Shown here piece by piece: positions 24,721 to 34,123 of a stretch of 34,393 bases of DNA. Origin of the DNA: Prevotella sp. CAG:924 (GTDB taxonomy: Bacteria > Bacteroidota > Bacteroidia > Bacteroidales > Bacteroidaceae); contig HF988457.1 of NCBI GenBank assembly GCA_000431975.1, positions 1 through 34,393 on the forward strand. Direction: 5' to 3'. The stretch's first letter is position 1; the number at the start of each line of letters is the position of its first letter. The position numbers were made by a program, and so were the translations under genes. The notes beneath the pieces were generated by a model. The model did no database searches and was not told the DNA's origin. It saw nothing but the letters and a program-made list of their open reading frames with translations.

Positions 24721-25665
24721 CTATTGCTTACCGGATTTCTTTTCTGCCTCATAATGCTCCATCTCCTTTCTGCTGCGGCTGATGGTCACCAGATAGACAC
24801 CACCGAAAATAAGCAGGACAGCGATCACCTTGACAAGATTGAACTTATCCATACCTAAACTTACGGCTACGATACAGGCTACCAACGGCTGGATGTAATT
24901 ATACATTCCTGCCACTGTAGGACGCAGATGCTTCTGTCCGACAACAATAAGCATATAGCTGACAAAGGTAGCACCAATAATGATAAATGCCAGACCACCA
25001 ATCATCGAAGCCGACAGACTTTCCCACCGGGTGGCCAGCAGGCTGGACGAGGAGAACGGGAGAATGCAGATGAATGAATAGGTGAACAGCCATTTCATGA
25101 TAGTGATGAGAGAATAACGGTTCACAAAGTCCTTATAATATACAATATAGAAGGCATAGCAGAACTGGGCCAGCAGTACAAGCAAATCGCCCCAGATCGC
25201 TGTAGACGCAGCACCGGAGCCACCCGATCCCGACCGGCTTCCTAGGATCAACAGCAAGGCGCCGCCCGCACCACATGCTATGCCCAACACCTTCTTACCC
25301 GTAATAGGCTCCTTGAGAATATAGGCGGCAAGCACCATTGCCCACAACGGCATACTGGTAGTGATGATAGAAGCGTCATCAGGTGAGGTAAGACTCACTC
25401 CAAATATAAAGCAGCCTTGATTGAACACAATAGCGAAAAGGGAAGCGAAAAATAAAGAGACCAGGTCCTTATGATTGACATGCTCAGGCTTTTGAAAGAA
25501 CGAAGCGATCCAGAAAAGAATCATAGCACCGCCTACACGTAAGTCGGTCATAACAATCGGAGCTACTGCTCCACTTGACATAATCAATTTAGAAACGGGC
25601 GACATCAATCCCCACATGGCATTGGCTCCAAACATGGAAGCATGCCCTTTTAAATTACTATCCAT
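24721..25665 (-). CDS. DMT-superfamily EamA-type transporter
   Basis: 314 residues with about ten TM helices arranged as two EamA repeats (PF00892): the first from MFGANAMWGLMSPVSKLIMS to about 155, the second from IWGDLLVLLAQFCYAFYIVY to ~298, containing ATFVSYMLIVVGQKHLRPTV and MYNYIQPLVACIVAV, which match the second-repeat signature. It ends in a basic tail (SRSRKEMEHYEAEKKSGK). Such proteins export amino acids, purines or other metabolites; the substrate cannot be told. Convergent with GH97 and divergent from the AraC-type gene, which might regulate it. No convincing promoter box was found upstream. Confidence 0.9.
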   Translation of the reverse strand: MDSNLKGHASMFGANAMWGLMSPVSKLIMSSGAVAPIVMTDLRVGGAMILFWIASFFQKPEHVNHKDLVSLFFASLFAIVFNQGCFIFGVSLTSPDDASIITTSMPLWAMVLAAYILKEPITGKKVLGIACGAGGALLLILGSRSGSGGSGAASTAIWGDLLVLLAQFCYAFYIVYYKDFVNRYSLITIMKWLFTYSFICILPFSSSSLLATRWESLSASMIGGLAFIIIGATFVSYMLIVVGQKHLRPTVAGMYNYIQPLVACIVAVSLGMDKFNLVKVIAVLLIFGGVYLVTISRSRKEMEHYEAEKKSGKQ

Positions 25666-25746
25666 TTTATTTGTTCTAATTATTATCCATTACATCATAA
25701 TCAGGTCGGTCCGTGTAAACGAAAGATGATTTTTAGCCGTCATTAT

Positions 25747-25754
25747 TATATTTG
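25747..25754 (+). promoter_or_regulatory. Orphan -7 box (TATATTTG) on the plus strand
   Basis: A perfect TATATTTG lies in the EamA/AraC intergenic region, ~190 bases before the AraC-type start. It could give a long-leader transcript of the regulator or a small RNA; no ORF starts just after it. Confidence 0.35.
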
Positions 25755-25922
25755 CGCTACTGTCATCCTGAATCCGCTCCGGCTGGAACCCACCCTGAAA
25801 ACACTATATATAGATGATCTCATCTGCCTGCCCAAAAGGACAACAGATCGGAAAATCTCCTATTATAGAGTTCTCCCGTCATTTTGGCTGCAAAATTAGC
25901 AGGTTGTTATCTTATATTTTTG

Positions 25923-25930
25923 TACTTTTG
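25923..25930 (+). promoter_or_regulatory. -7 promoter box (TACTTTTG) of the AraC-type gene, near-leaderless
   Basis: TACTTTTG ends 10 bases before the ATG at 25941, so the leader would be about six bases. A TTG at 25904-25906 is slightly too close to be an ideal -33 element. Confidence 0.5.
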
Positions 25931-25940
25931 CGCCATATTC

Positions 25941-26810
25941 ATGAAGAAACCGACCATGTGGAAAGAAAATCTATACCGTCCCGTAGAAATTCTGTTGACA
26001 GAACATGATACTTTTCCCATCGGAAAGCATCAGCATTCCTTTTATGAGATGGCATACATTCTCAACGGTAGTGGAAGTTTCAGCGCCTATTTCTTTGGAG
26101 AGAGACAGGAGGAAGGGTGCGAATACCATACTAATGACCTGTTTCTAATACCTCCCGACAGTCCGCATCTCTTTACGATAAAGGAACATAGTAAATTTGC
26201 CTTCGTACGCTTTACCCAGAACTATCTGACCGACTACGTAGACTGCAAGATCGGTGAGAGCCTCAGCCTACGGTCAGGATTTCACATCCATCTGTCTGAC
26301 AATGACCGTTCCGCCTTCTGCCGTCTCATGAAGCTGATCGTTGGAGAAAAACAGAATAAAGGCCATCTGTCAGAGCTGCTGCTGCAACATTATGTCAACT
26401 GCAGCATTCTTCTATGCACACGCAACCTGTCGGGAATCCTGTCAGAATATGACGATCCTATCAACAACAAATCACAATATATGCTGCAATATATCCAACG
26501 GCATATCCATCAACCCGAATTACTGAAACTGGATCTGCTCGCCGATAAGTTCAATATCTCTCCCAAGTATGTCGGGCGCTTCTTTAAACGACATTTTGGT
26601 GAGGACTATAAGCAGTACATCACAAAGAACAGACTTAAAATAGTGGAAGACATGCTTACCAACACTAAAATGACTGTAAAGGAGATAGCCGCCCGACTCG
26701 GATACACCGACTCCTGCTACTTGAGCAAACTGTTCACGCAACACTACGGAGTCACACCCTCACAATTCCGTCACATACATTCGCACATGTTTGGAATGAT
26801 GGAAGAATAG
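25941..26810 (+). CDS. AraC-family transcriptional regulator
   Basis: 289 residues from ATG 25941; an in-frame ATG at 25884 lies upstream of the promoter box and adds a hydrophobic stretch unlike the family. The N-terminal half is a cupin-like sensor domain (PIGKHQHSFYEMAYILNGSG, LFLIPPDSPHLFTIKEHSKF). The C-terminal ~100 residues are two helix-turn-helix motifs: LDLLADKFNISPKYVGRFFK and VKEIAARLGYTDSCYLSKLF, followed by GVTPSQFR, the AraC/XylS signature. The ligand is unknown. It is divergent from the EamA transporter, a natural candidate target. No terminator was found after it. Confidence 0.92.
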   Translation: MKKPTMWKENLYRPVEILLTEHDTFPIGKHQHSFYEMAYILNGSGSFSAYFFGERQEEGCEYHTNDLFLIPPDSPHLFTIKEHSKFAFVRFTQNYLTDYVDCKIGESLSLRSGFHIHLSDNDRSAFCRLMKLIVGEKQNKGHLSELLLQHYVNCSILLCTRNLSGILSEYDDPINNKSQYMLQYIQRHIHQPELLKLDLLADKFNISPKYVGRFFKRHFGEDYKQYITKNRLKIVEDMLTNTKMTVKEIAARLGYTDSCYLSKLFTQHYGVTPSQFRHIHSHMFGMMEE

Positions 26811-27243
26811 AGGCAAAAGCCATACAATATGAGTCACCTTGGATCAGTCCGACACAGAGCCTTATCCCAATCAGTTGTTAGACCGATATCCATCTTATTG
26901 GCATAAACTACTTATCGGATGAGCTTTAGCAAAAAGCGGAAAGCCAAATCACGCCTGAAGGGCCCGATAAAATTCTTGTCATGAAAGATCGTACATAGTT
27001 ATGCCGTATGGTCATCTTATACTTTCTGACGACAGGGACACCATATAAAAGGACAAATTATTCTTAACATCATCAAAACACATCCGGTCCCTTATATTTT
27101 TATAATAGACCGGTTACCATCATCACGAAGTTGGAACAACTTCCTTTTGGGGCATCCTTTCTTCTCTTTAAGAAACGTGCTTACACCTGTATCTAAGCGG
27201 ATTTTTACCCATACTAAAGAAATATAGGTGACTGAGGCCGAAA

Positions 27244-27273
27244 TTATATATTCAGATGCCCGAGAATATATAA
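27244..27273. repeat. Perfect 10-bp inverted repeat with 10-base spacer
   Basis: TTATATATTC and GAATATATAA flank AGATGCCCGA. The arms are AT-rich, so chance is possible, but a 10-10-10 arrangement also resembles a dimer-binding site. CTCGAG and GAGCTC follow directly. Confidence 0.4.
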
Positions 27274-27583
27274 CCTCGAGCTCCTGAAGCCATATTACTT
27301 TTTTCAGGCGTATAGGAGTTCGATCCTTGCCGTAGGTTTCTACCGCAGGATGCTTTCGTCAAAAAGTACTTCCCAAAGTAGAAATAAGAGACTATATCAT
27401 ATTACATACAATTCTTTCAAGCAGGTTAACACCTATAAGCATAACCCACTCCTATCACTAACATATCTGCCTATACCTATTAATTGAAGTATACATTTTA
27501 CCATCGCCTCACCATTGAAAATGGCAGAAATCATCTGCAACATTAGGATCCCTATTCTATCGCACCTCAAGACATCCGGATAC

Positions 27584-27617
27584 AAAAAAACGAGGCATGA
27601 TCTCACGACCACGCCCC
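27584..27617 (-). terminator. Intrinsic terminator of glnN
   Basis: On the minus strand GGGGCGTG pairs with CATGCCTC (8 pairs, two G-T) across a 10-base loop and is followed directly by GTTTTTTTG. It lies 70 bases downstream of the glnN stop. Confidence 0.8.
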
Positions 27618-27689
27618 GCGGCAAACTTAAACAACCAATAAAGAATTAGATTGCTTAATGAATATTGAAATTAAAGCGAATATCGTTGA

Positions 27690-29879
27690 TTAGCGAATGA
27701 ACAGGAGCTCACGATACTTAGGCAGCTGCCAGAGTTCGTCAGCCACAAGGAGCTCGAGCTTATCGATCTGATAACGGATCTCACCCATCTTCGGCTCAAC
27801 TGTATCATGATAAGCAACAGCCTTCTCGCGCTCATCCTGAATCTTATTGGCCACCTTGCGGGCACTGATCAGCTCGTCTACGAATGCCTCGATCTTCTCC
27901 GTACGCTCTGCAATCTCCTTAATGAGCTTCTTGTTGCGGGCTGTAAGTGCCGTAGCCTCGTCACGGTCGAAGATCTCATACATATTGCTCACGTTCTTAG
28001 CCAACTGACTCTGATAATGAGTAGCCACAGGAATGATATGGTTCATTGAAAGGTCACCCATGACACGTGCCTCGATCTGGATCTTCTTGGTGTAGGTCTC
28101 CCACTTCACCTCGTTACGTGCCTGCAACTCATTCTTCTTCATCACGCCAGTCGACTCAAACATCTTCACTGATGTGTCATCAAGATAACGGTCGAAGATT
28201 ACAGGACAGCTCTTCTCGGTGTCCAGTCCGCGCTTCTCTGCCTCTGCGATCCACTCATCGCTATAGCCGTTACCGTCGAAACGGACAGGAGCGCAAGTCT
28301 TGATGTCCTCACGAACGACATCAATAATAGCCGAGAACTTCTCCTCACCGGCTGCGATCTTGGCATCCACACGCTTCTTGAACTCAGTCAGAGCCTCAGC
28401 AACAGCTGCATTCAGCACGATCTGTGCGCTGGCGCAGTTTGCCTCAGAACCTACTGCACGGAACTCGAAACGGTTACCTGTGAAGGCGAATGGTGATGTA
28501 CGGTTACGGTCGGTGTTATCAACCATGATCGTCGGGATCTCAGGAATATCGATCTTGAAGCCCTGCTTGCCATCCAACTTAAAGAGATCCTTCTTATCAG
28601 CCTTGAGAATATGCTCAAGCAGATCGCTGACGCTCTGGCCGAGGAAAGAAGAGATGATTGCAGGAGGTGCCTCATTGGCGCCCAGACGATGTGCGTTGCC
28701 GGCACTCATGATAGAAGCCTTCAGAAGTCCATTATGACGGTAAACACCCATCAGAGTCTCCACGATGAAGACAACGAAGCGGAGGTTATCCTCAGGAGTC
28801 TTGCCGGGACCGTGAAGGAGCACGCCCGTATCAGTAGAGAGACTCCAGTTCTCATGCTTACCTGAACCGTTAACACCGTCGAAAGGCTTCTCATGGAGAA
28901 GTACCTGGAAGCCATGCTTACGGGCGATACGCTTCATAAGCGACATGAGCAACATATTGTGGTCTACAGCCAGATTGGTCTCCTCGAAAATAGGAGCAAG
29001 CTCAAACTGGTTAGGAGCCACCTCATTGTGACGTGTCTTGCAGGGGATACCCAACTCGAGAGCCTGGATCTCAAGATCCTTCATGAAAGCCTGCACACGC
29101 TCAGGAATAGCACCGAAATAGTGGTCGTCCATCTGCTGGTTCTTAGCAGAATCGTGGCCCATCAGCGTACGACCCGTAAGTACGAGGTCTGGACGGGCAG
29201 CATACAGGTCTTCATCAACCAGGAAGTACTCCTGCTCCCAACCGAGGTTAGAAACGACCTTCTTCACATCGGGATAGAAATAATGACATACGTCAGTGGC
29301 TGCAACGTTTACTGCATGAAGAGCACGGAGCAACGGAGCCTTGTAGTCGAGAGCCTCACCTGTATAGGAGATGAAGATTGTAGGGATACAGAGAGTGTCA
29401 TCGATAATGAATACCGGTGATGTAGGATCCCAGGCAGAATAGCCACGGGCCTCAAAGGTAGAACGGATACCACCCGAGGGGAAGCTTGAAGCATCGGGCT
29501 CCTGCTGTACGAGCAGCTTACCAGAGAAATCTTCGATCATGCCACCCTTACCGTCGTGCTCTACGAAAGCATCATGCTTTTCGGCGGTACCCTCAGTAAG
29601 CGGCTGGAACCAGTGGGTATAATGGGTCACGCCATTCTCGTCGGCCCACTGCTTGATACCCTTAGCAACCTCGTCAGCGATGCTACGGTCGAGTGTGGCA
29701 CCGTTGTCGATAACGTCAACCATCTTCTCATACACATCTGCAGGAAGATACTTGTACATCTTTGCCCGGTTGAACACCTTGCGGCCAAAGTACTCAGAGG
29801 GACGCTCAACAGGTGAGATCACCTCTACCGGACGTTTGCGTGAGGCCGAAGCCACTGCGTCAAATCTTAAATTTGTCAT
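27690..29879 (-). CDS. glnN: Type III glutamine synthetase (GlnN)
   Basis: 729 residues, the length of GSIII, far longer than GSI/GSII. Motifs: RPSEYFGRKVFNRAKMYKYL at the N-terminus; DKASFPSG-like QEPDASSFPSGGIRSTFEAR; NEVAPNQFELAPIFEETNLA; HEKPFDGVNGSGKHENWSLS (the ATP/metal-binding region); and NRTSPFAFTGNRFEFRAVGS, all typical of GSIII from Bacteroides and relatives. It makes glutamine from glutamate, ammonia and ATP in the cytosol as a large homo-oligomer. The gene starts 32 bp after the dapL stop, so it is likely the third gene of a dapF-dapL-glnN transcript; no own promoter box was seen. An intrinsic terminator follows. Confidence 0.97.
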   Translation of the reverse strand: MTNLRFDAVASASRKRPVEVISPVERPSEYFGRKVFNRAKMYKYLPADVYEKMVDVIDNGATLDRSIADEVAKGIKQWADENGVTHYTHWFQPLTEGTAEKHDAFVEHDGKGGMIEDFSGKLLVQQEPDASSFPSGGIRSTFEARGYSAWDPTSPVFIIDDTLCIPTIFISYTGEALDYKAPLLRALHAVNVAATDVCHYFYPDVKKVVSNLGWEQEYFLVDEDLYAARPDLVLTGRTLMGHDSAKNQQMDDHYFGAIPERVQAFMKDLEIQALELGIPCKTRHNEVAPNQFELAPIFEETNLAVDHNMLLMSLMKRIARKHGFQVLLHEKPFDGVNGSGKHENWSLSTDTGVLLHGPGKTPEDNLRFVVFIVETLMGVYRHNGLLKASIMSAGNAHRLGANEAPPAIISSFLGQSVSDLLEHILKADKKDLFKLDGKQGFKIDIPEIPTIMVDNTDRNRTSPFAFTGNRFEFRAVGSEANCASAQIVLNAAVAEALTEFKKRVDAKIAAGEEKFSAIIDVVREDIKTCAPVRFDGNGYSDEWIAEAEKRGLDTEKSCPVIFDRYLDDTSVKMFESTGVMKKNELQARNEVKWETYTKKIQIEARVMGDLSMNHIIPVATHYQSQLAKNVSNMYEIFDRDEATALTARNKKLIKEIAERTEKIEAFVDELISARKVANKIQDEREKAVAYHDTVEPKMGEIRYQIDKLELLVADELWQLPKYRELLFIR

Positions 29880-29911
29880 ATCCTATGTGGTTTTAGAATT
29901 GATGATTCGTA

Positions 29912-31141
29912 TTATTTTAAATTAGTCTTGATGCGTTCCATAGCTTCCTGCGTATCATCACGGTCGCCGAAAGCGGTAAGGCGGAAATAGCCCTCACCCG
30001 AAGGACCGAATCCCACACCGGGTGTGCAGACAACGCCGCAACCATAGAGCAACTGATCGAAGAACTTCCAAGAGTCTACGCCCTCGGGGGTCTTCACCCA
30101 CAAGTAAGGTGCATTCTCACCACCGAAGACCTTATAACCGAGCTGCTTGAGCGTCTCGCGCATCAGGCGGGCATTCTCCATATAATAGCCGATGGTCTTC
30201 TTGATCTGCTCCTGACCCTCAGGAGTGTACACAGCCTCTGCGGCACGCTGGGTTATATAGCTTGTACCGTTGAACTTCGTGCACTGACGACGGTCCCACA
30301 TCGGATTGAGCTCCACCTCGCGACCGTCCAGCGTCGTTGCCGTAAGCTCCTTCGGAATGACCGTATAGCCACAGCGCACACCGGTGAAACCGGCTGTCTT
30401 GGAGAAAGAACGGAACTCGATGGCACACTTACGGGCACCACGGATCTCATAGATGGAATGCGGTATGTCAGGATCGTTGATATAAGCCTCGTAAGCTGAG
30501 TCATAGAAGATGATCGCATCGTTGCGCAGGGCGAAAGTCACCCACTTCTGCAACTCTTCACGAGAGAGCACCGTACCCGTAGGATTATTGGGGTAGCAGA
30601 GGTAGATCATGTCAACACGATGATCAGGCAGTGCCGGTGTGAAGTTGTTCTCTGCCGTGCAGGGGAGATATGTAATAGCCGTCCACTGGCCGTCCTCGAA
30701 TTTTCCGGCACGACCGATCATTGCATTCGAGTCAATATAGACGGGATAGACAGGATCCGTAACAGCTACAGAATTGTCCCATCTGAGAATCTCCTGAATA
30801 TTACCCGTGTCGCTCTTGGCACCGTCATTGATAAAGATCTCGTTAAGATCGAGATGAATGCCACGTGAAAGATAGTCGTGCTTAAGGATGGCCTCACGCA
30901 GGAAATCGTATCCGCGCTCCGGACCATAGCCACGGAAAGTCTCTTTATGAGCCATCTCATCGACGGCCTTATGCATTGCCTCGATAACTGCGGGAGCCAA
31001 AGGCTGAGTGACGTCGCCGATACCCAGACTGATGACACGCTCACCAGGATGTGACACCTTGTAAGCATTTACACGCTTTGCAACATCGGCAAACAGATAA
31101 TTGCCGGGAAGCTTCAGATAATGTTCGTTGACTAATGCCAT
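29912..31141 (-). CDS. dapL: LL-diaminopimelate aminotransferase
   Basis: 409 residues, standard length. Fold type I PLP aminotransferase: GIGDVTQPLAPAVIEAMHKA (41-60), NDGAKSDTGNIQEIL, YLCYPNNPTGTVLSREELQ and the PLP lysine Lys248 in FRSFSKTAGFTGVRCGYT. RGYGPERGYDFLREAI is specific for the DapL subgroup. It converts tetrahydrodipicolinate directly to LL-2,6-diaminopimelate, bypassing the acyl intermediates, for lysine and peptidoglycan synthesis. Start codon 47 bp after dapF and stop 32 bp before glnN, same strand. Confidence 0.97.
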   Translation of the reverse strand: MALVNEHYLKLPGNYLFADVAKRVNAYKVSHPGERVISLGIGDVTQPLAPAVIEAMHKAVDEMAHKETFRGYGPERGYDFLREAILKHDYLSRGIHLDLNEIFINDGAKSDTGNIQEILRWDNSVAVTDPVYPVYIDSNAMIGRAGKFEDGQWTAITYLPCTAENNFTPALPDHRVDMIYLCYPNNPTGTVLSREELQKWVTFALRNDAIIFYDSAYEAYINDPDIPHSIYEIRGARKCAIEFRSFSKTAGFTGVRCGYTVIPKELTATTLDGREVELNPMWDRRQCTKFNGTSYITQRAAEAVYTPEGQEQIKKTIGYYMENARLMRETLKQLGYKVFGGENAPYLWVKTPEGVDSWKFFDQLLYGCGVVCTPGVGFGPSGEGYFRLTAFGDRDDTQEAMERIKTNLK

Positions 31142-31188
31142 ATTTTGTATTCTTATTGTGTTTATCGTTTGCTCTTTCTTTATTCAAA

Positions 31189-32052
31189 TTATTCCGGCAA
31201 GGCGATGCTGCCATCGAAAACGAAGGCTGCAGGACCGGACATCATCACATGATTGTTATCTGCCCAGAAGATATGGAGAGTGCCACCGTCCATGCAGACA
31301 TTCACCTCCTTTGGAGCTTTTCCAAGCTGAGAAGCTGCCACTGCTGTAGCACAAGCACCTGTACCGCAAGCCATCGTGATGCCACTGCCGCGTTCCCATA
31401 CGCGGGTACGAAGCCGACCTTCACCCACCGGCGTGACAAACTCGATGTTGCAACGCTGCGGGAAGACCTCTGTGTCATTCTCAAGGATCCGACCATAACG
31501 GGCGATATCCAGTTTCTCTACATCGTCGACGAAAATCACATAATGTGGATTACCCATAGAGACGAATTTGGAATCATGCGCTCCCATTTCCTTCCACATA
31601 TCCTCATATTTTCGTGCCACATCCACGCCCGTGTACTGTTCACTTTGTTCCAGCGCCGGTTCAAGCATATCGACCGTCACCGACTCCACCACCTTTTTCT
31701 CACTGTCGAGATGAAGCTGCAGGATCTTCACTCCTGAAAGTGTCTCCAGACGGATCGTAGTTTTGTCGGTCATGCCGCGTTCATAAAGATACTTGGCAAT
31801 ACACCGACTGGCATTACCGCACATCATCGCCTCCGAGCCATCATTGTTGAAGATGCGCATCGAAAAGTCGGCTGTCTTCTCATCAGAGGGAGCACCGATA
31901 AGCACCAAGCCATCACTACCGACGCCCGTATGATACCGGCTCCACACCTCCGCCGCCTTTGCAGGATCGGGCACATTATATAATAGGGTATTGACGTATA
32001 TATAATCGTTGCCCGCGCCATGCATCTTTGTAAACTGTATATTGGTTGTCAT
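31189..32052 (-). CDS. dapF: Diaminopimelate epimerase
   Basis: 287 residues from 32052. The frame is open to 32100, but MTTNIQFTKMHGAGNDYIYV is the family start and it lies downstream of a TAACTTTG box. Both active-site cysteines are present: Cys78 in MMCGNASRC and a second in MACGTGACATAVAA. The enzyme interconverts LL- and meso-diaminopimelate, the step directly after DapL, so the two gene products act in order. It is the first gene of the dapF-dapL-glnN unit. Confidence 0.96.
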   Translation of the reverse strand: MTTNIQFTKMHGAGNDYIYVNTLLYNVPDPAKAAEVWSRYHTGVGSDGLVLIGAPSDEKTADFSMRIFNNDGSEAMMCGNASRCIAKYLYERGMTDKTTIRLETLSGVKILQLHLDSEKKVVESVTVDMLEPALEQSEQYTGVDVARKYEDMWKEMGAHDSKFVSMGNPHYVIFVDDVEKLDIARYGRILENDTEVFPQRCNIEFVTPVGEGRLRTRVWERGSGITMACGTGACATAVAASQLGKAPKEVNVCMDGGTLHIFWADNNHVMMSGPAAFVFDGSIALPE

Positions 32053-32102
32053 TTTGCTGTTCGTTTTACCCTTTGAGTAACTTTTTTGTTCTAATTCCAC
32101 TG

Positions 32103-32110
32103 CAAAGTTA
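32103..32110 (-). promoter_or_regulatory. -7 promoter box (TAACTTTG) of dapF-dapL-glnN
   Basis: Minus-strand TAACTTTG fits the consensus and lies 50 bases before the dapF start. A second possible box, TAGTTTTG, is at 32165-32172. No -33 element is clear for either. Confidence 0.55.
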
Positions 32111-32582
32111 ATGAAAAAGTAAATGAACAGAGCTAATTTGTAACGAAAATCTGCAAATAAATATCAAAACTAACAAATTGAAAGAAAAATGAAGTATATA
32201 CTTGACAAATTGTAACTATCTTATCGGTATAACTTTACAAGTTCACTTATTTTTTAAATCCGATTCTTCAAAATGATATTTAACGATTACAAATCCTATC
32301 ATATTGAAACGAATTCATCATATAAAACTATCAAAAACGAGCAGGAACAACAGCTTAAAATGACATCTGAAAGTAGGAGCTATCACCTGTTATCTTATAA
32401 CCTTATTATAAGGGAATGCCTCTATGACATATCGGTAACCTTAGAACTCTCTTAACCTTATAAATAACCCAACCATAAATATATCAGTTACCACCTCTTC
32501 TACATTCTTCTATATCCTCCCTATACTTTTTCAGCAATGATATAAGATCTTCCTCGTGTCACCCTACAAGTGCCACATCCCC
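32111..32582. other. ~470-bp AT-rich intergenic region
   Basis: No credible gene; a 60-codon plus-strand frame at 32273-32455 looks accidental. It holds a second possible dapF box (32165-32172), a 7-bp hairpin CTTATAA/TTATAAG (32394-32412) and an imperfect GTGTCAC/GTGCCAC dyad at 32555-32575, which might end the phosphoesterase transcript. Confidence 0.5.
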
Positions 32583-34016
32583 TTATTCCTTATTATATAG
32601 GGATGCCGAATATTGCTCGCCGAAGCGATTGATAAACACGACTCGGATCTTTTTAAACCTGCCTTGGGGATGGCAACGAAACAGATGAGATGTTGCAGCG
32701 CAAGAACCGCAACGGGAAAAATGCGATCCGTATTGATCGTCTACTGCCGTGAAGCGTTCCATAGTACCCATATATTTACCATCCTGATACCACGACACAC
32801 GACACCCCGAATCATAGTCCCAAATATTGGCTACGACACAACCTGGTTGTGACGCGAACTCACCCGGTTTATAGACATACATCTGGTGAGACAATGGATA
32901 TCCCGTCGATTTATAGTGCCAACGTACATCCTTTCCATCCACATCAACGATCAGATAGCCGTTCGGCGTCCCACACCGGTTAATCTTTCCTTTCCACCAT
33001 GCTCCACAAGCCGCTCCGATATTATGTTGATAAAGATTGCCATTCACTTCCACGTTCTGATACAAATGGGTGTGACCACAAAACACATGCACACGATAAC
33101 CGCTGAGAGCCTCTTCCAACTGACGCGCATTACGTATATTGTCATTTTCCTCTCCGGTATTCCAACCGGTGGCGTGCATGTTGAGGATCACCAGCGATCC
33201 TTTTGGCACATAACTCAGATCACGCTTGAGCCATGCTATTTGCTGGTCAGTGATAAGTTCCTGATATTTCTTATTGCCTGCATAGTCGATATTCTTCAAT
33301 GTGATGACATGCGCCCTACCTATATTAAACGAATAGTCCGTAGGCCCGAAATGCCGGTTATACTCCATCTCGCCATAAACCGGCGTCCCAAGACGCATAT
33401 TGTGCAGATCCTGCCAGCGGCAGTCGAAATCATGGTTGCCTATGCAATGAAACATCGTCATGCCCGTATTCTTCACCGATTCTATATAGTCGGCATAGAG
33501 TGGCATATTGTCAAACACCATATCCCCTAACGCTATCCCCACGACCTCAGCATCGTGGTTAAGCGAGTCTACAGAATGACGTATGTCACGCATGGTCTCC
33601 AAACGCCAGCGGCGCATATCCTCATGAGTACCCACCTGTGGATCAGAGATGGCTATGTAATGAAAACGATCAGCCACCGTCTTGCGATGTTCGAGCGTAA
33701 AATCGCATTTGCCGGCAATAGCCTGTCCGACACGACAGTAAAAGCCGGATGCGATACCGTCACTGGACGGCAACCGATAAGCGGCCGGTGTAGAGATGCT
33801 GATATATTTACTTACGACCGTATCTGTGCGTAGCGACCACCGTCCCTGATTATCTGTCCGCGTGAAGTTGACTCCATCGTTGACTACGACATCCCTGACA
33901 CCCCGGCCGGACGTATCTCTGACTGTACCTGAGATGTAAAACACGGTCTCTCGAGCCACTCCGCTACTCATGAACAATGTGCTCAGAAGCAGCGCAAAGA
34001 TTGCATTCATTTTCAT
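32583..34016 (-). CDS. Secreted calcineurin-like metallophosphoesterase
   Basis: 477 residues from 34016; the frame is open to 34106 but MKMNAIFALLLSTLFMSSGV gives the signal peptide. Three parts: an N-terminal beta-sandwich (~24-112; GTVRDTSGRGVRDVVVNDG, like MetallophosN PF16371), the calcineurin-like catalytic domain (~117-350) and a C-terminal domain (~365-477, like MetallophosC). Metal ligands: Asp125 in ISDPQVG (DxQ instead of DxH), GDMVFDN (164-170), GNHD (193-196), His281 and GHTH (314-317). It should hydrolyse a phosphate ester in the periplasm or outside the cell; the substrate is unknown. It stands alone; a TAGTTTTG box is about 110 bases upstream. Confidence 0.9.
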   Translation of the reverse strand: MKMNAIFALLLSTLFMSSGVARETVFYISGTVRDTSGRGVRDVVVNDGVNFTRTDNQGRWSLRTDTVVSKYISISTPAAYRLPSSDGIASGFYCRVGQAIAGKCDFTLEHRKTVADRFHYIAISDPQVGTHEDMRRWRLETMRDIRHSVDSLNHDAEVVGIALGDMVFDNMPLYADYIESVKNTGMTMFHCIGNHDFDCRWQDLHNMRLGTPVYGEMEYNRHFGPTDYSFNIGRAHVITLKNIDYAGNKKYQELITDQQIAWLKRDLSYVPKGSLVILNMHATGWNTGEENDNIRNARQLEEALSGYRVHVFCGHTHLYQNVEVNGNLYQHNIGAACGAWWKGKINRCGTPNGYLIVDVDGKDVRWHYKSTGYPLSHQMYVYKPGEFASQPGCVVANIWDYDSGCRVSWYQDGKYMGTMERFTAVDDQYGSHFSRCGSCAATSHLFRCHPQGRFKKIRVVFINRFGEQYSASLYNKE

Positions 34017-34123
34017 GGCGATAACTGTTTTATTCGGTAACTTCGATTTTTTAGGCTGCATTGCATCTCCATACATTAATCCATACCCGATCAATGATGG
34101 GCACAACCCCTATCGGTCACTTG

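Larger units (their letters stand above)
26811..27689. other. ~880-bp intergenic desert
   Basis: No credible gene on either strand (the only notable open frame, 27433-27624 minus, has no start context or recognisable protein features). The region separates two convergent genes, far more space than such gaps need elsewhere in the window. It contains a 10-10-10 inverted repeat at 27244-27273 and the glnN terminator at 27584-27617. It may be a decayed gene or an old insertion. Confidence 0.6.

Noticed and set aside
27310..27360. tRNA-like segment (GGAGTTCGATCC near 27318)
   Set aside because: It resembles a T-loop by chance; no acceptor stem, D-arm or anticodon stem could be fitted around it.
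27433..27624. 63-codon minus-strand frame in the gene desert
   Set aside because: It overlaps the glnN terminator, has no promoter or ribosome-binding context and no recognisable protein features.
32273..32455. 60-codon plus-strand frame upstream of dapF
   Set aside because: AT-rich, no start context, composition like non-coding DNA; likely accidental.
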